From: Streptomyces sp. NBC_01314
GTDB lineage: Bacteria; Actinomycetota; Actinomycetes; Streptomycetales; Streptomycetaceae
Assembly (NCBI RefSeq): GCF_041435215.1
Contig: NZ_CP108394.1
Location: forward strand, 8,804,001-8,868,000
Length of the DNA stretch: 64,000 nt
Direction of reading: 5' to 3'
Each line of letters opens with the position of its first letter. The first letter of the stretch is position 1. A program made the translations under genes and the position numbers. Below are positions 1 through 8,962 of this stretch, one piece after another. A model generated the notes under the pieces. The model worked only from the letters and a program-made list of their open reading frames with translations. It had not been told where the DNA came from and ran no database searches.

Positions 1-789
1 CGTGTCCACAACCCGCTCCACGAGATCAACCTGGCGCTCGTCGGCAAGTACATCGACCTGCCCGACGCCTACCTCTCGGTCACCGAGGCCCTGCGCGCGG
101 GCGGTTTCGCCAACAAGGCCCGCGTGAAGATCAAGTGGGTCACCTCGGACGACTGCAGGACCCCGGCCGGCGCCGCGGCCCAGCTCGCCGACGTCGACGC
201 CATCTGCATTCCCGGCGGCTTCGGCGACCGGGGCGTCTCCGGCAAGGTCGGTGCCATCCGGTACGCCCGCGAGAACCGCATCCCGCTGCTCGGCCTCTGC
301 CTCGGCCTGCAGTGCATCGTGATCGAGGCCGCGCGCAGCCTGGCCGACATCCCGGACGCCAACTCCACCGAGTTCGACTCCGCCACCGCGCACCCGGTCA
401 TCTCCACCATGGCCGAGCAGCTCGACATCGTCGCCGGTGAGGGTGACATGGGCGGCACGATGCGGCTGGGCATGTACCCGGCCAAGCTTGCCGAGGGCTC
501 GATCGTGCGCGAGGTGTACGACGGCAAGGAGTACGTCGAGGAGCGCCACCGCCACCGCTACGAGGTGAACAACGCCTACCGCGGGGAACTGGAGAAGAAG
601 GCCGGCCTGCAGTTCACGGGAACCTCGCCCGACGGCAAGCTCGTCGAGTACGTCGAGTACCCCCGGGAGGTCCACCCGTACCTGGTCGCGACCCAGGCGC
701 ACCCCGAGCTGCGCTCCCGCCCGACCCGCCCGCACCCGCTCTTCGCGGGGCTGGTGAAGGCCGCGGTGGAGCGCAAGACCGGTAAGTAA
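1..789 (+). CDS. pyrG: CTP synthase, C-terminal part (5' end outside window)
   Basis: The gene enters from the left edge already in frame and ends at TAA; 262 residues are visible. CTP synthase makes CTP from UTP, ATP and glutamine in the cytosol. The visible part is the class I glutamine amidotransferase domain: IPGGFGDRG shapes the oxyanion region, GLCLGLQ (about residues 98-104 of the fragment) carries the nucleophilic Cys, and TQAHPEL near the end supplies the His/Glu pair. The synthetase domain, usually about 270 residues, lies outside the window. A Nudix hydrolase gene follows 97 bases later on the same strand. Identification is secure; completeness cannot be judged. Confidence 0.97.
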   Translation, partial: RVHNPLHEINLALVGKYIDLPDAYLSVTEALRAGGFANKARVKIKWVTSDDCRTPAGAAAQLADVDAICIPGGFGDRGVSGKVGAIRYARENRIPLLGLCLGLQCIVIEAARSLADIPDANSTEFDSATAHPVISTMAEQLDIVAGEGDMGGTMRLGMYPAKLAEGSIVREVYDGKEYVEERHRHRYEVNNAYRGELEKKAGLQFTGTSPDGKLVEYVEYPREVHPYLVATQAHPELRSRPTRPHPLFAGLVKAAVERKTGK

Positions 790-886
790 AACCGGGCGAC
801 ACAAGAGCTGTACGGTGACCGGGGTGCGCGTCTTTCGGGATGTGTGCCCCGGTTTCTTCGTTGCACGTGTGGGAGGACGAGTCGAG

Positions 887-1513
887 ATGACGATCAAGGA
901 CACCGCCGAGGAGTGGGAGGTCCGGGCGAGCGAGACGCCGTTCGTCGGCAAGAAGACCTCCGTGCGCACCGACGACGTGGTCATGCCCGACGGCTCGGTC
1001 GTCCGCCGCGACTACCAGGTCCACCCGGGGTCCGTCGCCGTCCTCGCCGTCGACGACCGGGACCGGGTCCTGGTCATCCGGCAGTACCGCCACCCCGTCC
1101 GCGAGAAGCTGTGGGAGATCCCCGCCGGGCTGCTCGACGTGCCCGGCGAGAACCCCCTGCACGCCGCCCAGCGCGAGCTGTACGAGGAGGCGCACGTCAA
1201 GGCGGAGGAGTGGCGGGTGCTGACCGACGTCTACACCACGCCCGGCGGCTGCGACGAGGCCGTGCGGATCTTCCTGGCCCGGGATCTGTCCGAGGCCGAG
1301 GGGCAGCGGTTCGGGGTGGAGGACGAGGAGGCCGACATGGAGCTGGCCCGGGTGCCCTTGGACGAGCTGGTACGGGGGGTGCTCGCGGGCGAGCTGCACA
1401 ACAACTGCCTGGTGGTGGGGGTGCTTTCGCTGGTGGCGGCGAGGAGTGGGGGCGGTGTGGAGTCGCTGCGTGCGGCGGAGGCACCGTGGCCCGCCCGGCC
1501 GTTCGAGTCCTGA
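887..1513 (+). CDS. Nudix hydrolase, ADP-ribose pyrophosphatase type
   Basis: A 208-residue Nudix protein. ADP-ribose pyrophosphatases of this family hydrolyse ADP-ribose to AMP and ribose 5-phosphate. The Nudix box runs through GLLDVPGE and RELYEEA, with Ala where the consensus has Gly; the preceding IRQYRHPV and WEIPAG motifs are typical of the ADP-ribose group. The start is the ATG at 887, preceded by GGGAGG about ten bases upstream; an upstream in-frame GTG at 815 would add 24 unconserved residues and is not preferred. It lies just after pyrG, an arrangement common in Streptomyces. The substrate is inferred from family resemblance. Confidence 0.88.
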   Translation: MTIKDTAEEWEVRASETPFVGKKTSVRTDDVVMPDGSVVRRDYQVHPGSVAVLAVDDRDRVLVIRQYRHPVREKLWEIPAGLLDVPGENPLHAAQRELYEEAHVKAEEWRVLTDVYTTPGGCDEAVRIFLARDLSEAEGQRFGVEDEEADMELARVPLDELVRGVLAGELHNNCLVVGVLSLVAARSGGGVESLRAAEAPWPARPFES

Positions 1514-1684
1514 ACCCGCACTCATGGCGACCACACACCACCAGTCGTACGATCTGCTGATCCGATCGAGCGACCTCGCCGCCCTGCTCCGCCCAGATCG
1601 TCGCAGAGCGTGAACTAGGCTCGGGAAACGCCCGAACCGGAGTCCCGGCGGGCTTGCTCGTGCGGTGGGACGGGAGCGTGGCCC

Positions 1685-3775
1685 GTGGCGGATCAGGCGG
1701 TGGACATCGGGGGTGCCCGGGTGTCCGGAACAGGGCGGCCCCCGGCTGTCGAGACCGCCCCCACGGACAGTCAGTTCCTCGGCCGGACAAGAGAGTTGAA
1801 GGAACTGCGGGCCGACATCGGCCGGGCCGGGCTCAACACGCTCGCGGGCCGCAAGGCGCCGCACGCGCGTGTGCTGCTCGTCGCCGGCCGGCCCGGCTTC
1901 GGCCGCACCGCGTTGGCCGAGGAACTCGTACGGCAAGTTACCGACGGTTACCCCGATGGTGTGCTGCGGGCTCGGCTCACCGAACCCGACGGCACCCGGG
2001 TACCGGTCGAGCGCGCGGCGCGGGAGCTGCTCGGGGAACTCGGGCTGCCGGCGCCGGCCGGTGCCGACGAGGACGACCTCAGCGAGGCGCTGCGGGAGGC
2101 GCTGGCCGACCGCCGGGTGGTGGTCCTGCTGGACGACGCGGCCGATGCCGAACAGGTCGACGCGCTGTTGCCGGACACCCCCGACTCCCTGGTCGTGGCG
2201 GTCTCCGAGGGGCCGCTGACGGGCATCTCCGACGTCCGCCCGTGCACCCTGGGCGGACTGGACACCAAATCCGCCGTGGAGCTGCTGGAACGCTTCAGCG
2301 GCTCGGTGCGCATCACCGTGGACCCGCGCTCGGCCGAAGGGCTCGCCGAGGTGTGCGGGGCACAGCCCGCCGCGCTGCGGCTCGCCGGCGGGTGGCTGGC
2401 CGCCCGGCCCGCCGCGGCCGTCTCCGACCTGGCCAAGCAGTTGCGCGCCGGGGACGACGACAGTCCGCCGCTCGCCAGGGTCTTCAAGCTGGCGTACGCC
2501 TCGCTGCCGACCGCCGCCGCCCGGATACTGCGCCTCCTCGCGCTCGCCCCGGCGGGCCTGGTCGACCCGCACGTCGCCTCCGGGCTCGCCGGCTGCTCGG
2601 TCGGCGCGGCCCGCACCACGCTGGACGACTTCGTGGCGCTCGGGTTCCTGCACCAGGCCGATGCGGCGCTGCCGCAGTACGAGGTCCCCGGCTGCCTGCA
2701 GCCGCTGCTGTGGTCCCTCGCCGAGAGGCAGGAGCGGCCGGGCGAGCTGCAGCTGGCCCGCGCGCGGATGCTGGAGCGGACGGTACGGCTGCTGCAGTCC
2801 TGCCGGGCCATCACCGAGACCGACAGCCCGATGGCCCGCGAGAAGCTTCTCGCGATGCCCAAGGCGCTGCGGTTCCCGACCCCCCGGGCCGCCGAGGAGT
2901 GGCTGCGCGCCCGCCGCCCCGCGCTGCTGGCCGCGGCCCGGCTCGCGGTCGCCGACGGGGAGCTGGACACCCTCGCCCGGCGGCTGATGTCCCAGCTGGT
3001 CCGGGCCATGGTGGCGCACTTCGGCACCCAGGCCGCCGCCCCCGACCTGTACGGCGTCCACCGGCTCGTCCTCGATGTCGCCGAGCGCCGCGACCTGCCG
3101 CGCGAGCAGGCGGCGGCGCTGCTGAATCTCGGCGACCTGGACGCCCGGACCGGCCGTACGCAGGCGGCGCTGGCCCGCTACCGGGCCGCGCTCGACGCCG
3201 GACGGCGGGCGAACGACCCGTACGCGACCGGCCGCGCGATGGAATCCGTAGGCGGGGCCCATCAGGAGCTGGAGGACTACGACCGGGCCGCCGACTGGTA
3301 CGGCAGGGCGCTCGCCCAGCGGCTCGCCCGGGACGAGCGTGAGGACGCCGCGCGGCTGTACGGCCGGATCGCCACCGCGCACACCTACGCGGGCCGCTAC
3401 GGCGAGGCGCTGCGCAACTGGAGCTCGGCGCTCACCGGCCACCGCAGGCTCGGTGATGTGGGCGGCCAGGCAAGGGCGTTGAGCGAGATGGCGCGCGTCC
3501 AGGAGTACGCGGGGCGGCCGGAGGAGGCCCTGGGGACCTGCCAGGAGGCGGCGGAGTGGGCGCGGCGTGCCGACGACACCCGGCTGCAGGCCGCGATCCA
3601 GCTCCGGATCGCCGACACCCTGGAGCGGCTCGGCGACCCGGCGGCGGCCCGGCTGCACCGGGGAGCCGCCGAGCGACTGCTCGACGACGAGGTCCCGGAC
3701 CCCGAAACCCATGAGATCGAGCCGGAACAGGATGCTAACGCCTGCGAAATCCGTAGTGCATCCGTGAAAGATTGA
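1685..3775 (+). CDS. NTPase-domain protein with TPR repeats
   Basis: A 696-residue cytosolic protein with an N-terminal AAA/NB-ARC-like domain and a C-terminal array of tetratricopeptide repeats (about residues 470-670, A/L-rich helical pairs such as QAAALLNLGDLDARTG). It resembles the ATPase plus TPR parts of AfsR/SARP-like regulators, but no DNA-binding domain is evident. The phosphate-binding loop reads GRPGFGRTA, with Arg in place of the Walker A Lys; VVVLLDDA is the likely Walker B strand. The GTG start at 1685 is preceded by GGGAG. It sits alone between the Nudix gene and ald. The molecular role is unknown; signalling or scaffolding is an inference. Confidence 0.75.
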   Translation: MADQAVDIGGARVSGTGRPPAVETAPTDSQFLGRTRELKELRADIGRAGLNTLAGRKAPHARVLLVAGRPGFGRTALAEELVRQVTDGYPDGVLRARLTEPDGTRVPVERAARELLGELGLPAPAGADEDDLSEALREALADRRVVVLLDDAADAEQVDALLPDTPDSLVVAVSEGPLTGISDVRPCTLGGLDTKSAVELLERFSGSVRITVDPRSAEGLAEVCGAQPAALRLAGGWLAARPAAAVSDLAKQLRAGDDDSPPLARVFKLAYASLPTAAARILRLLALAPAGLVDPHVASGLAGCSVGAARTTLDDFVALGFLHQADAALPQYEVPGCLQPLLWSLAERQERPGELQLARARMLERTVRLLQSCRAITETDSPMAREKLLAMPKALRFPTPRAAEEWLRARRPALLAAARLAVADGELDTLARRLMSQLVRAMVAHFGTQAAAPDLYGVHRLVLDVAERRDLPREQAAALLNLGDLDARTGRTQAALARYRAALDAGRRANDPYATGRAMESVGGAHQELEDYDRAADWYGRALAQRLARDEREDAARLYGRIATAHTYAGRYGEALRNWSSALTGHRRLGDVGGQARALSEMARVQEYAGRPEEALGTCQEAAEWARRADDTRLQAAIQLRIADTLERLGDPAAARLHRGAAERLLDDEVPDPETHEIEPEQDANACEIRSASVKD

Positions 3776-3949
3776 TGCATTGAAAGGCTAGACAGCGAGG
3801 ACGCCTTCATTAGACTGGCTACGCCGCCGGTTCTCCTGCGGTGTCTCCCGGTGCGCTCAGATGCGTACAGGTATGGGCTGCATTGCGTCGGCATGTGCCG
3901 CCATGCGCATGGGCCCCCACACCCCTCCGAGCCAAGGACCGTGATCGAC

Positions 3950-5065
3950 GTGAAGGTCGGCATCCCCCGCGAGGTCAAGAACAACGAGTTCCGGGTGGCC
4001 ATCACCCCCGCCGGCGTGCACGAGCTGGTGCGCCATGGCCACCGGGTCGTCATCGAGCAGGGCGCCGGCGTCGGCTCGTCGATCCCGGACGTCGAGTACG
4101 TCGCCGCCGGCGCCGCGATCCTGCCGACGGCCGACGAGGTGTGGGCCACCGCCGACCTGCTGCTCAAGGTCAAGGAGCCCATCGCCGAGGAGTACCACCG
4201 CCTCCGCAAGGACCAGACGCTCTTCACCTACCTCCACCTGGCCGCCTCCAAGGAGTGCACCGACGCCCTCGTCGAGTCGGGCACGACCGCGATCGCGTAC
4301 GAGACCGTCGAGCTGCCGAGCCGTGCGCTGCCGCTGCTCGCGCCGATGTCCGAGGTCGCGGGCCGGCTCGCCCCGCAGGTCGGCGCCTACCACCTGATGC
4401 GGGCCAACGGAGGCCGCGGTGTGCTGCCCGGCGGTGTGCCGGGGGTGCTGGCCGGCCGGGCCGTCGTGATCGGCGGTGGCGTGTCGGGCTGGAACGCCGC
4501 CCAGATCGCCATCGGCATGGGCTTCCACGTAACCCTGCTCGACAAGGACATCAACAAGCTCAAGGAAGCCGACAAGATCTTCGGCACGAAGATCCAGACC
4601 GTCGTCTCCAACGCCTTCGAGCTGGAGAAGGCCTGCCTGGAGGCCGACCTCGTCATCGGGGCCGTCCTCATCCCGGGCGCCAAGGCCCCGAAGCTGGTCA
4701 CCAACGAGCTGGTGTCCCGGATGAAGCCCGGAAGTGTCCTTGTCGACATCGCGATCGATCAGGGCGGCTGCTTCGAGGACTCCCGGCCCACCACCCACGC
4801 CGAGCCGACCTTCCCGGTCCACGGGTCGGTCTTCTACTGCGTCGCCAACATGCCCGGCGCGGTGCCCAACACCTCCACGTACGCGCTGACCAACGCCACG
4901 CTGCCGTACATCGTGGAACTCGCCGACCACGGCTGGGCCGAGGCGGCGCGCCGCGACCCCGCGCTGGCCAGGGGGCTCAACACCCATGACGGCAGGGTCG
5001 TTTACCGCGAGGTCGCCGAGGCGCACGGCCTGGAACACGTCGAGCTGGCGTCGCTGCTCGTCTGA
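3950..5065 (+). CDS. ald: Alanine dehydrogenase
   Basis: A 371-residue NAD-dependent L-alanine dehydrogenase, converting L-alanine reversibly to pyruvate and ammonia. The N-terminus [18 protein letters not shown] holds the substrate-binding Arg, LLKVKEP the active Lys, TYLHLA the catalytic His and DIAIDQGG the catalytic Asp. The Rossmann strand is [15 protein letters not shown], with GGGVSG in place of the common GAGTAG. The GTG at 3950 gives the family's usual length and has AAGGA about eleven bases upstream; a GTG at 3941 would be only three bases from that site. A -10-like TAGACT at 3811-3816 may belong to its promoter. Confidence 0.95.
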   Translation: MKVGIPREVKNNEFRVAITPAGVHELVRHGHRVVIEQGAGVGSSIPDVEYVAAGAAILPTADEVWATADLLLKVKEPIAEEYHRLRKDQTLFTYLHLAASKECTDALVESGTTAIAYETVELPSRALPLLAPMSEVAGRLAPQVGAYHLMRANGGRGVLPGGVPGVLAGRAVVIGGGVSGWNAAQIAIGMGFHVTLLDKDINKLKEADKIFGTKIQTVVSNAFELEKACLEADLVIGAVLIPGAKAPKLVTNELVSRMKPGSVLVDIAIDQGGCFEDSRPTTHAEPTFPVHGSVFYCVANMPGAVPNTSTYALTNATLPYIVELADHGWAEAARRDPALARGLNTHDGRVVYREVAEAHGLEHVELASLLV

Positions 5066-5472
5066 CCCGCCGACGGGCGAAGCCCGCCGGAACAGGCGCC
5101 GACCGGCCGCTGACCGGCTGTTTCCAGTCACCTTGCGGCAAAAGGCGATACGTCAACACAGGTCGTCAACAGCACTTACCCGGCCGGATCTTGCCCGACA
5201 AGGTCCGGCCGGATGTGTGTATGGTCACTTTGCGACACTCGCGCAACTCGCCTCGAACGTAACCGTTCGGATGTTTCGTGCACCGGTGAAACCTGCCGTG
5301 CGACGGCCCTACGCCCTTGACAGCCGCATGTTTCATTGCCGACACATCGGGCCGGGTCCGGCGGATTGTGTTGCTGCGGACCGCCGACACGCCATAGAGT
5401 CGCCAGCTGTCGGCATGGTGCCACGCTGACCTATCTAGAAGTTTCCTGGTCACCAAGGAGGTAAGACGACTT
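5066..5472. other. 407-base intergenic region upstream of the ParA-type gene
   Basis: No credible gene is seen. The region holds a promoter-like pair (listed separately), an exact inverted repeat CGAACG-TAAC-CGTTCG at 5254-5269 and a looser inverted repeat GTTTC...GAAAC at 5273-5292. The stretch around 5220-5290 is less GC-rich than its surroundings. It probably carries the control region for the ParA-scpAB-rluB series. Confidence 0.6.
5371..5400 (+). promoter_or_regulatory. Predicted housekeeping promoter of the ParA-scpAB operon
   Basis: TTGCTG at 5371-5376 and TAGAGT at 5395-5400 are spaced by 18 bases, which fits a Streptomyces HrdB-type promoter. It lies about 70 bases ahead of the GTG start at 5473, which has a strong AAGGAGGT ribosome binding site. 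The assignment is by eye. Confidence 0.5.
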
Positions 5473-6642
5473 GTGAATGAGTCGACATTTACTCCCGGGG
5501 GTGGTCAACCAGGAATGCCTGCGCCGGTCTCGGGCCCTATGGGGTTCGCGGCTGTCGGCTCGGTCGCTGTCCGCACCTTCGCGGCCCACCAGAGTCCGCA
5601 GGCAACTCCGACAGCACTCCAGAGCATGGATGGCCTACACGTGAACGCCATGGCCGGCGACGGAAGTGGCGGGGTCCGCAACCACTTCGCCGACTACGAC
5701 GAGCTGCCCGACGGGCACTTCTACGACCCCGACGCCGAGTACGAGCCGGATCCGGAGTACGCGGCCACGCTCGCGCCCGACGCGGCCCGCCAGCGCCGCG
5801 AGCGCATCGGTCCGACCGGTCGCCCGCTGCCGTACTTCCCGATCCCGGGGCCGCTGACCGACCACGGTCCCGCGAAGATCATCGCGATGTGCAACCAGAA
5901 GGGCGGCGTCGGCAAGACGACGTCGACCATCAATCTGGGTGCCGCGCTCGCGGAGTACGGCCGCCGGGTCCTGCTCGTCGACTTCGACCCGCAGGGTGCC
6001 CTCTCGGTCGGCCTCGGGGTGAACCCGATGGAGCTCGACCTCACGGTCTACAACCTGCTCATGGAGCGGGGCATGTCGGCCGACGAGGTCCTGCTGAAGA
6101 CCGCGGTCCCCAACATGGACCTGCTGCCGAGCAACATCGACCTGTCGGCGGCCGAGGTCCAGCTGGTCTCCGAGGTCGCGCGCGAGTCCACGCTGCAGCG
6201 GGCGCTCAAGCCGCTGCTGGCCGACTACGACTACATCGTGATCGACTGTCAGCCCTCACTCGGCCTGCTCACCGTGAACGCCCTGACGGCCGCGCACAAG
6301 GTGATAGTCCCACTGGAGTGCGAGTTCTTCGCCCTGCGTGGTGTCGCACTGCTGACGGAGACCATCGAGAAGGTCCAGGAGCGACTCAACCCCGACCTGG
6401 AGCTCGACGGCATCCTCGCCACGATGTACGACTCGCGCACCGTGCACAGCCGTGAGGTCCTCGCGCGTGTCGTCGAGGCGTTCGACGAGCACGTCTACCA
6501 CACGGTCATCGGGCGCACGGTCCGCTTCCCGGAGACCACGGTCGCCGGCGAGCCGATCACCACATACGCCTCCAACTCCGTCGGCGCCGCCGCCTACCGT
6601 CAGCTCGCCAGGGAGGTGCTCGCCCGGTGTCACGCCGAGTGA
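5473..6642 (+). CDS. ParA/Soj-type ATPase
   Basis: A 389-residue deviant Walker ATPase of the ParA/MinD family. KGGVGKTT (about residues 143-150) is the P-loop with the signature first Lys, LLVDFDPQG is the A' motif and VIDCQPSLG the Walker B strand. About 133 residues precede the ATPase core, a long Pro/Asp/Glu-rich extension not found in chromosomal Soj. No ParB gene is adjacent; instead scpA and scpB follow, so a role in chromosome organisation is inferred. The GTG start at 5473 is set by AAGGAGGT ten bases upstream. It overlaps the next gene by 16 bases, so the two are probably translationally coupled. Confidence 0.9.
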   Translation: MNESTFTPGGGQPGMPAPVSGPMGFAAVGSVAVRTFAAHQSPQATPTALQSMDGLHVNAMAGDGSGGVRNHFADYDELPDGHFYDPDAEYEPDPEYAATLAPDAARQRRERIGPTGRPLPYFPIPGPLTDHGPAKIIAMCNQKGGVGKTTSTINLGAALAEYGRRVLLVDFDPQGALSVGLGVNPMELDLTVYNLLMERGMSADEVLLKTAVPNMDLLPSNIDLSAAEVQLVSEVARESTLQRALKPLLADYDYIVIDCQPSLGLLTVNALTAAHKVIVPLECEFFALRGVALLTETIEKVQERLNPDLELDGILATMYDSRTVHSREVLARVVEAFDEHVYHTVIGRTVRFPETTVAGEPITTYASNSVGAAAYRQLAREVLARCHAE

Positions 6643-7205
6643 GTCTGCCAGGGGCCGACGAACTCTTCCGTACGACAGGGGGAACGGCGCTGCAGCCGTC
6701 CACTCCCCGGCGGGGGCCCAACGGAGAAGTCCGTGTGCCCGCTCCCGCCGGGGGCGGCGACGGGGCCGTCGGCGCGGAGAACGCGCCGCCGTCCGTGCCC
6801 GTGCAGGGCGGGGACGGCGAGGGCTCCGAGCACGTGGCCGCCGACGCCGAGTCCGACGGTGACCAACCGCGCAGCCGGTCCGCCGCCGCGGGGGCCGAGC
6901 GGGCAGCCGCCGCCGGGCGACAGCAGAATCCGCAGGAAGGTTCTGCCTCCGCCGAGCCCCGCAAGCGGGGGCGGGGCTCCGGGCGCCGGCCCAGTGGACG
7001 GGAGCGGCACGACGAGAAGATCACCGTGTACGTCTCCGCCGAGGAGCTCATGGATCTCGAACACGCGCGGCTGGTGCTGCGCGGGGAGCACGGGCTGGCC
7101 GTCGACCGCGGGCGGATCGTGCGGGAGGCTGTCGCCGTGGTGCTGGCGGATCTGGAGGCCCGAGGGGACGCGAGCATCCTCGTACGACGACTTCGTGGGC
7201 GGTAG
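6627..7205 (+). CDS. Conserved protein between ParA and ScpA, possible ribbon-helix-helix DNA binder
   Basis: A 192-residue protein that starts at a GTG inside the end of the ParA gene. Residues 1-125 are low-complexity (Gly, Ala, Glu, Pro) and end in basic RGRGSGRRPSGRER. The C-terminal part, from about residue 130, has a strand (EKITVYVSAEEL) followed by two amphipathic helices (MDLEHARLVLRGEHG and RGRIVREAVAVVLADLE), the layout of a ribbon-helix-helix DNA-binding domain. In place of ParB beside a ParA ATPase and scpAB, it could be the DNA-binding partner, but that is inference. No enzymatic motif is visible. Confidence 0.7.
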   Translation: MSRRVSLPGADELFRTTGGTALQPSTPRRGPNGEVRVPAPAGGGDGAVGAENAPPSVPVQGGDGEGSEHVAADAESDGDQPRSRSAAAGAERAAAAGRQQNPQEGSASAEPRKRGRGSGRRPSGRERHDEKITVYVSAEELMDLEHARLVLRGEHGLAVDRGRIVREAVAVVLADLEARGDASILVRRLRGR

Positions 7206-7223
7206 GAGTAGCCTGCGGGGGTT

Positions 7224-8309
7224 ATGACCTCGTATGACTCCTCTGCGTCGGCCTCCGGCGGTTCGGCCGGTCGACGGCGTGCGCTGGGGAGGGGGCCCTT
7301 GGCTCCGCCGGCTGAGCCGGATCCGGGCGAGCGCTCGGCTCAGGAGCGTTCTTCAGCCGAGGCCGGTGGGGCGTTGCGCCCACCCGTTCCGACTGGCGGC
7401 GGTGACGGGGAACCGCCCGCTGCCGTCCCTGCCGAAGCCGAAGCCGAAGCCGGTGCTGTGCCGGATGTGGCCGACCAGGCCGGAGAACCCGACGACGGGG
7501 TCTTCAAGGTTCGGCTCGCCAACTTCGAAGGGCCCTTCGATCTTCTCCTCCAGCTGATCTCGAAGCACAAGCTGGATGTCACCGAGGTCGCGCTGTCCAA
7601 GGTCACCGATGAGTTCATGGCGCACATCCGGGCGATGGGGCCCGACTGGGACCTGGACGAGACGACCGAGTTCCTGGTGGTCGCGGCGACGCTGCTGGAT
7701 CTGAAGGCGGCCAGGTTGCTGCCCGCCGCCGAGGTCGAGGACGAAGCCGACCTGGCGCTCCTCGAAGCACGCGACCTGCTCTTCGCCCGGCTGCTGCAGT
7801 ACCGCGCGTACAAACAGATCGCGGAGATCTTCAACCGGCGGCTGGACGAGGAGGCGCGGAGGTATCCGCGGACCGTCGGGCTGGAGCCGCAGCACGCGGA
7901 GCTGTTGCCCGAGGTGGTCATCAGCATCGGGGCGGAAGGATTCGCCAGGCTGGCCGTGAAGGCGATGCAGCCGAAGCCGAAGCCGCAGGTGTACGTCGAT
8001 CACATCCACGCACCCCTCGTCAGTGTGCAGGAGCAGGCGGGGATCGTCGTCGCGCGGCTGCGGGAGCTGGGGGAGGCGTCGTTCCGGGTGCTCGTCGAGG
8101 ACACCGACGACACCCTCACGGTCGTGGCCCGTTTCCTCGCCCTGCTGGAGCTCTACCGGGAGAAGGCCGTGGTCCTCGACCAGGAGACCGCGCTCGGGGA
8201 TCTCGTCGTGCGGTGGACCGGTGGGGACGGGGGCGTGGAGCCCGTGGTCACCGACGAGTTCGACCGGCCGCCCGAGCCGCCCGAGCCGCCCAGGAAGGAG
8301 AAGGTGTGA
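7224..8309 (+). CDS. scpA: Segregation and condensation protein A
   Basis: ScpA, 361 residues, is the kleisin subunit that bridges SMC heads and recruits ScpB during chromosome condensation. The kleisin core begins near residue 95 with VRLANFEGPFDLLLQLI and continues through TEFLVVAATLLDLKAA, the helical SMC-neck binding part; the C-terminal winged helix (about residues 275-345) includes ARFLALLELYREKAV. The first 90 residues are an Ala/Pro/Glu-rich extension. The ATG at 7224 follows the previous gene by 18 bases. The end overlaps scpB by four bases (GTGA), which indicates translational coupling. Confidence 0.95.
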   Translation: MTSYDSSASASGGSAGRRRALGRGPLAPPAEPDPGERSAQERSSAEAGGALRPPVPTGGGDGEPPAAVPAEAEAEAGAVPDVADQAGEPDDGVFKVRLANFEGPFDLLLQLISKHKLDVTEVALSKVTDEFMAHIRAMGPDWDLDETTEFLVVAATLLDLKAARLLPAAEVEDEADLALLEARDLLFARLLQYRAYKQIAEIFNRRLDEEARRYPRTVGLEPQHAELLPEVVISIGAEGFARLAVKAMQPKPKPQVYVDHIHAPLVSVQEQAGIVVARLRELGEASFRVLVEDTDDTLTVVARFLALLELYREKAVVLDQETALGDLVVRWTGGDGGVEPVVTDEFDRPPEPPEPPRKEKV

Positions 8310-8962
8310 GCGAGGAGAGAACCGGGGTGTCCGCAGGGCCGCGTACCGTCGCCGACCTCGACCTCAAGCCCGCCCTGGAGGCCGTCCTCATGGTCGTGGA
8401 CGAGCCCGCCACGGTCGAGCACCTGAGCAAGATACTGGAGCGGCCGAAGCGGCAGATCGCCAAGGCGCTCAGGGAGCTTGCCGACGAGTACGCCGTGCAG
8501 GGCCGTGGCTTCGAGCTGCGGCTGATCGCCGGCGGGTGGCGGTACTACACCCGGCCCGAGTACGCCGCCGCCGTCGAGCGGTTCGTGCTGGACGGGCAGC
8601 AGGCCCGGCTGACCCAGGCCGCGCTGGAGACGCTGGCCGTGGTCGCGTACCGGCAGCCGGTGAGCCGGAGCAGGGTCTCCGCCGTGCGGGGAGTCAACTG
8701 CGACGGGGTCATGCGGACCCTCCTCCAACGCGGTCTGGTCGAGGAGGCGGGCGCGGAACCCGAAACAGGTGCGATCCTGTACAGGACGACGAACTACTTC
8801 CTGGAGCGGATGGGCCTGCGCGGCCTGGACGAGCTCCCGGAGCTCGCGCCCTTCCTCCCGGAGGCGGAGGCGATCGAGGCCGAGACGCTGGAAGGGGTCC
8901 CGTCGTTCGATCCGGACGCACCGGATGCAGATGCAGACGACACGACGACGACGGAACTTTGA
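8306..8962 (+). CDS. scpB: Segregation and condensation protein B
   Basis: ScpB, 218 residues, consists of paired winged-helix domains and dimerises on ScpA to complete the bacterial condensin. Family motifs are LEAVLMVVDEPATVEHL at the N-terminus and ETLAVVAYRQPVSRSRVSAV in the second winged helix. The GTG at 8306 overlaps the scpA stop codon and has AAGGAGAAGG just upstream. The tail after about residue 185 is acidic and disordered. The stop codon TGA overlaps the ATG of rluB by one base, so scpA, scpB and rluB form one coupled unit. Confidence 0.95.
   Translation: MSEERTGVSAGPRTVADLDLKPALEAVLMVVDEPATVEHLSKILERPKRQIAKALRELADEYAVQGRGFELRLIAGGWRYYTRPEYAAAVERFVLDGQQARLTQAALETLAVVAYRQPVSRSRVSAVRGVNCDGVMRTLLQRGLVEEAGAEPETGAILYRTTNYFLERMGLRGLDELPELAPFLPEAEAIEAETLEGVPSFDPDAPDADADDTTTTEL

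Noticed and set aside
614..3712. A 1032-codon open frame on the reverse strand opposite the TPR/NTPase and Nudix genes
   Set aside because: Such long antisense frames are a product of extreme GC codon bias; its translation is low-complexity (Arg, Gly, Gln) with no domain, and the forward genes show clear family motifs.
5273..5292. Possible parS site upstream of the ParA-type gene (GTTTC...GTGAAAC)
   Set aside because: The parS sequence of streptomycetes is a 14-base palindrome GTTTCACGTGAAAC. Here the arms are separated by six extra bases, so it would not be bound as a canonical site.
8023..8961. Extended start of the rluB frame 939 bases upstream of the chosen ATG
   Set aside because: It runs out of phase through scpA and scpB; the chosen ATG overlaps the scpB stop codon and opens the usual Gly/Arg-rich N-terminus.
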